Origin: Thermotoga neapolitana DSM 4359
GTDB lineage: Bacteria > Thermotogota > Thermotogae > Thermotogales > Thermotogaceae
Direction of reading: 5' to 3'
Assembly (NCBI RefSeq): GCF_000018945.1
Contig: NC_011978.1
Coordinates: forward strand, 652,729-716,728
Length of the DNA stretch: 64,000 bases
Shown here: positions 63,745-64,000 of the stretch, piece by piece
How the letters are laid out: the number at the start of each line of letters is the position of its first letter
Numbering within the stretch: position 1 is the first letter of the stretch
Notes under the pieces: generated by a model
What the model was told of the DNA's origin: nothing
The model's input: the letters and a program-made list of their open reading frames with translations, nothing else
Database searches by the model: none
Translations under genes and position numbers: made by a program

Positions 63745-64000
63745 CTACTTTTCTATCAGGACACGGCTTCCCACTCCAAATCCATGCCTTTCGAAAAAAC
63801 CTCTTTTCACTTCAAGAGCGTATCTGAACGGCTTTGGTGCGTAGTAAACCTTGCAGGGTTCTTTTTCGCATGGCTCCATCTCCTGAATGGAAAATACGAT
63901 GCCGTTTCTGTCTATGAAGGCGATTTCGAGGGGAACGTAGGTGTTCTTCATCCAGAAGCCGCTTCTTGTATCTTCTTCAAAAACAAAGAGCATCCCGAAG
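63745..64000 (-). CDS. DUF192 family protein (5' end outside window)
   Basis: The last gene, on the minus strand, is cut by the window edge. MLFVFEEDTRSGFWMKNTYVPLEIAFID is the DUF192 core, but the usual 30-60 residues before it lie beyond 64000, so the methionine at 63993 is probably internal. The C-terminal end ALEVKRGFFERHGFGVGSRVLI is also typical. These small, often secreted proteins have no settled function. Confidence 0.87.
   Translation of the reverse strand, partial: FGMLFVFEEDTRSGFWMKNTYVPLEIAFIDRNGIVFSIQEMEPCEKEPCKVYYAPKPFRYALEVKRGFFERHGFGVGSRVLIEK

Overview
The window is a 64-kb piece of a Thermotoga chromosome, close to T. maritima and T. neapolitana. The clues are the gene order, which I recognise from the T. 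maritima TM0043-to-TM0005 region followed by its CRISPR region; a 721-residue GH3 beta-glucosidase with Asp242 as nucleophile; a laminarinase with carbohydrate-binding modules at both ends; a four-subunit pyruvate:ferredoxin oxidoreductase; and a subtype 'Tneap' I-B CRISPR system. Genes are tightly packed, often with ATGA or TGATG stop/start overlaps. The species assignment is inference.

Region 1 (1-10.35 kb): the end of an ABC exporter gene and an M24 peptidase on +. Facing them is a minus-strand run of folK, folP, folE2, a 6-pyruvoyl-tetrahydropterin-synthase-like gene, a frameshifted HD-GYP gene, the NTPase THEP1 and a secreted protein. Then come an iron-sulfur DUF362 protein and an esterase.

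Region 2 (10.5-26.7 kb): carbohydrate uptake and breakdown, all on +. A sugar ABC transporter (binding protein, two permeases) runs into a ROK regulator. An oligopeptide-type ABC transporter of the beta-glucoside kind follows; its second ATPase gene is frameshifted in a T8 tract. Then come a small membrane protein, the GH3 beta-glucosidase, the GH16 laminarinase and a chemoreceptor. Together they would sense, cut, import and hydrolyse beta-1,3/1,4-glucans. Both binding-protein genes are followed by terminator hairpins inside the operon.

Region 3 (26.7-44.5 kb): housekeeping and redox genes: a flavoprotein gene remnant, mutL, a DUF190/fluoride channel pair, a broken SDR gene, porBADG, a diiron sensor with a soluble chemoreceptor, an HndABC-like NADH-dehydrogenase module, a ferritin-like protein, a PlsY-kinase fusion, a cyclase, a transglutaminase-like protein, a dipeptide epimerase and an SF1 helicase.

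Region 4 (44.5-62.8 kb): defence island. Two paralogous tiny peptides, a DUF1232 protein and an unknown protein precede cas6, a double-CARF Csx/Csm6-type gene and a truncated cas10/csm1. csm2-csm5 are absent. After three minus-strand genes comes CRISPR array 1 (7 repeats of 30 bp), a complete I-B/Tneap operon (cas6-cas8-cas7-cas5-cas3-cas4-cas1-cas2, with cas3 frameshifted in its DExx box) and CRISPR array 2 (29 repeats of 29 bp). A cmr6 3' remnant lies just after array 2. The locus looks like one in which both type III effector modules have been lost, leaving an orphan ancillary gene. Two spacers of array 2 overlap by 11 nt and merge into a 63-nt open segment of one target, which also exposes a candidate PAM.

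Region 5 (62.8-64 kb): a promoter-hairpin leader, a diguanylate cyclase and a partial DUF192 protein. Four genes in the window (HD-GYP, ABC ATPase, SDR, cas3) carry frame-breaking lesions, at least two of them in homopolymers, so some may be sequencing errors. I saw no rRNA, tRNA or insertion sequences.
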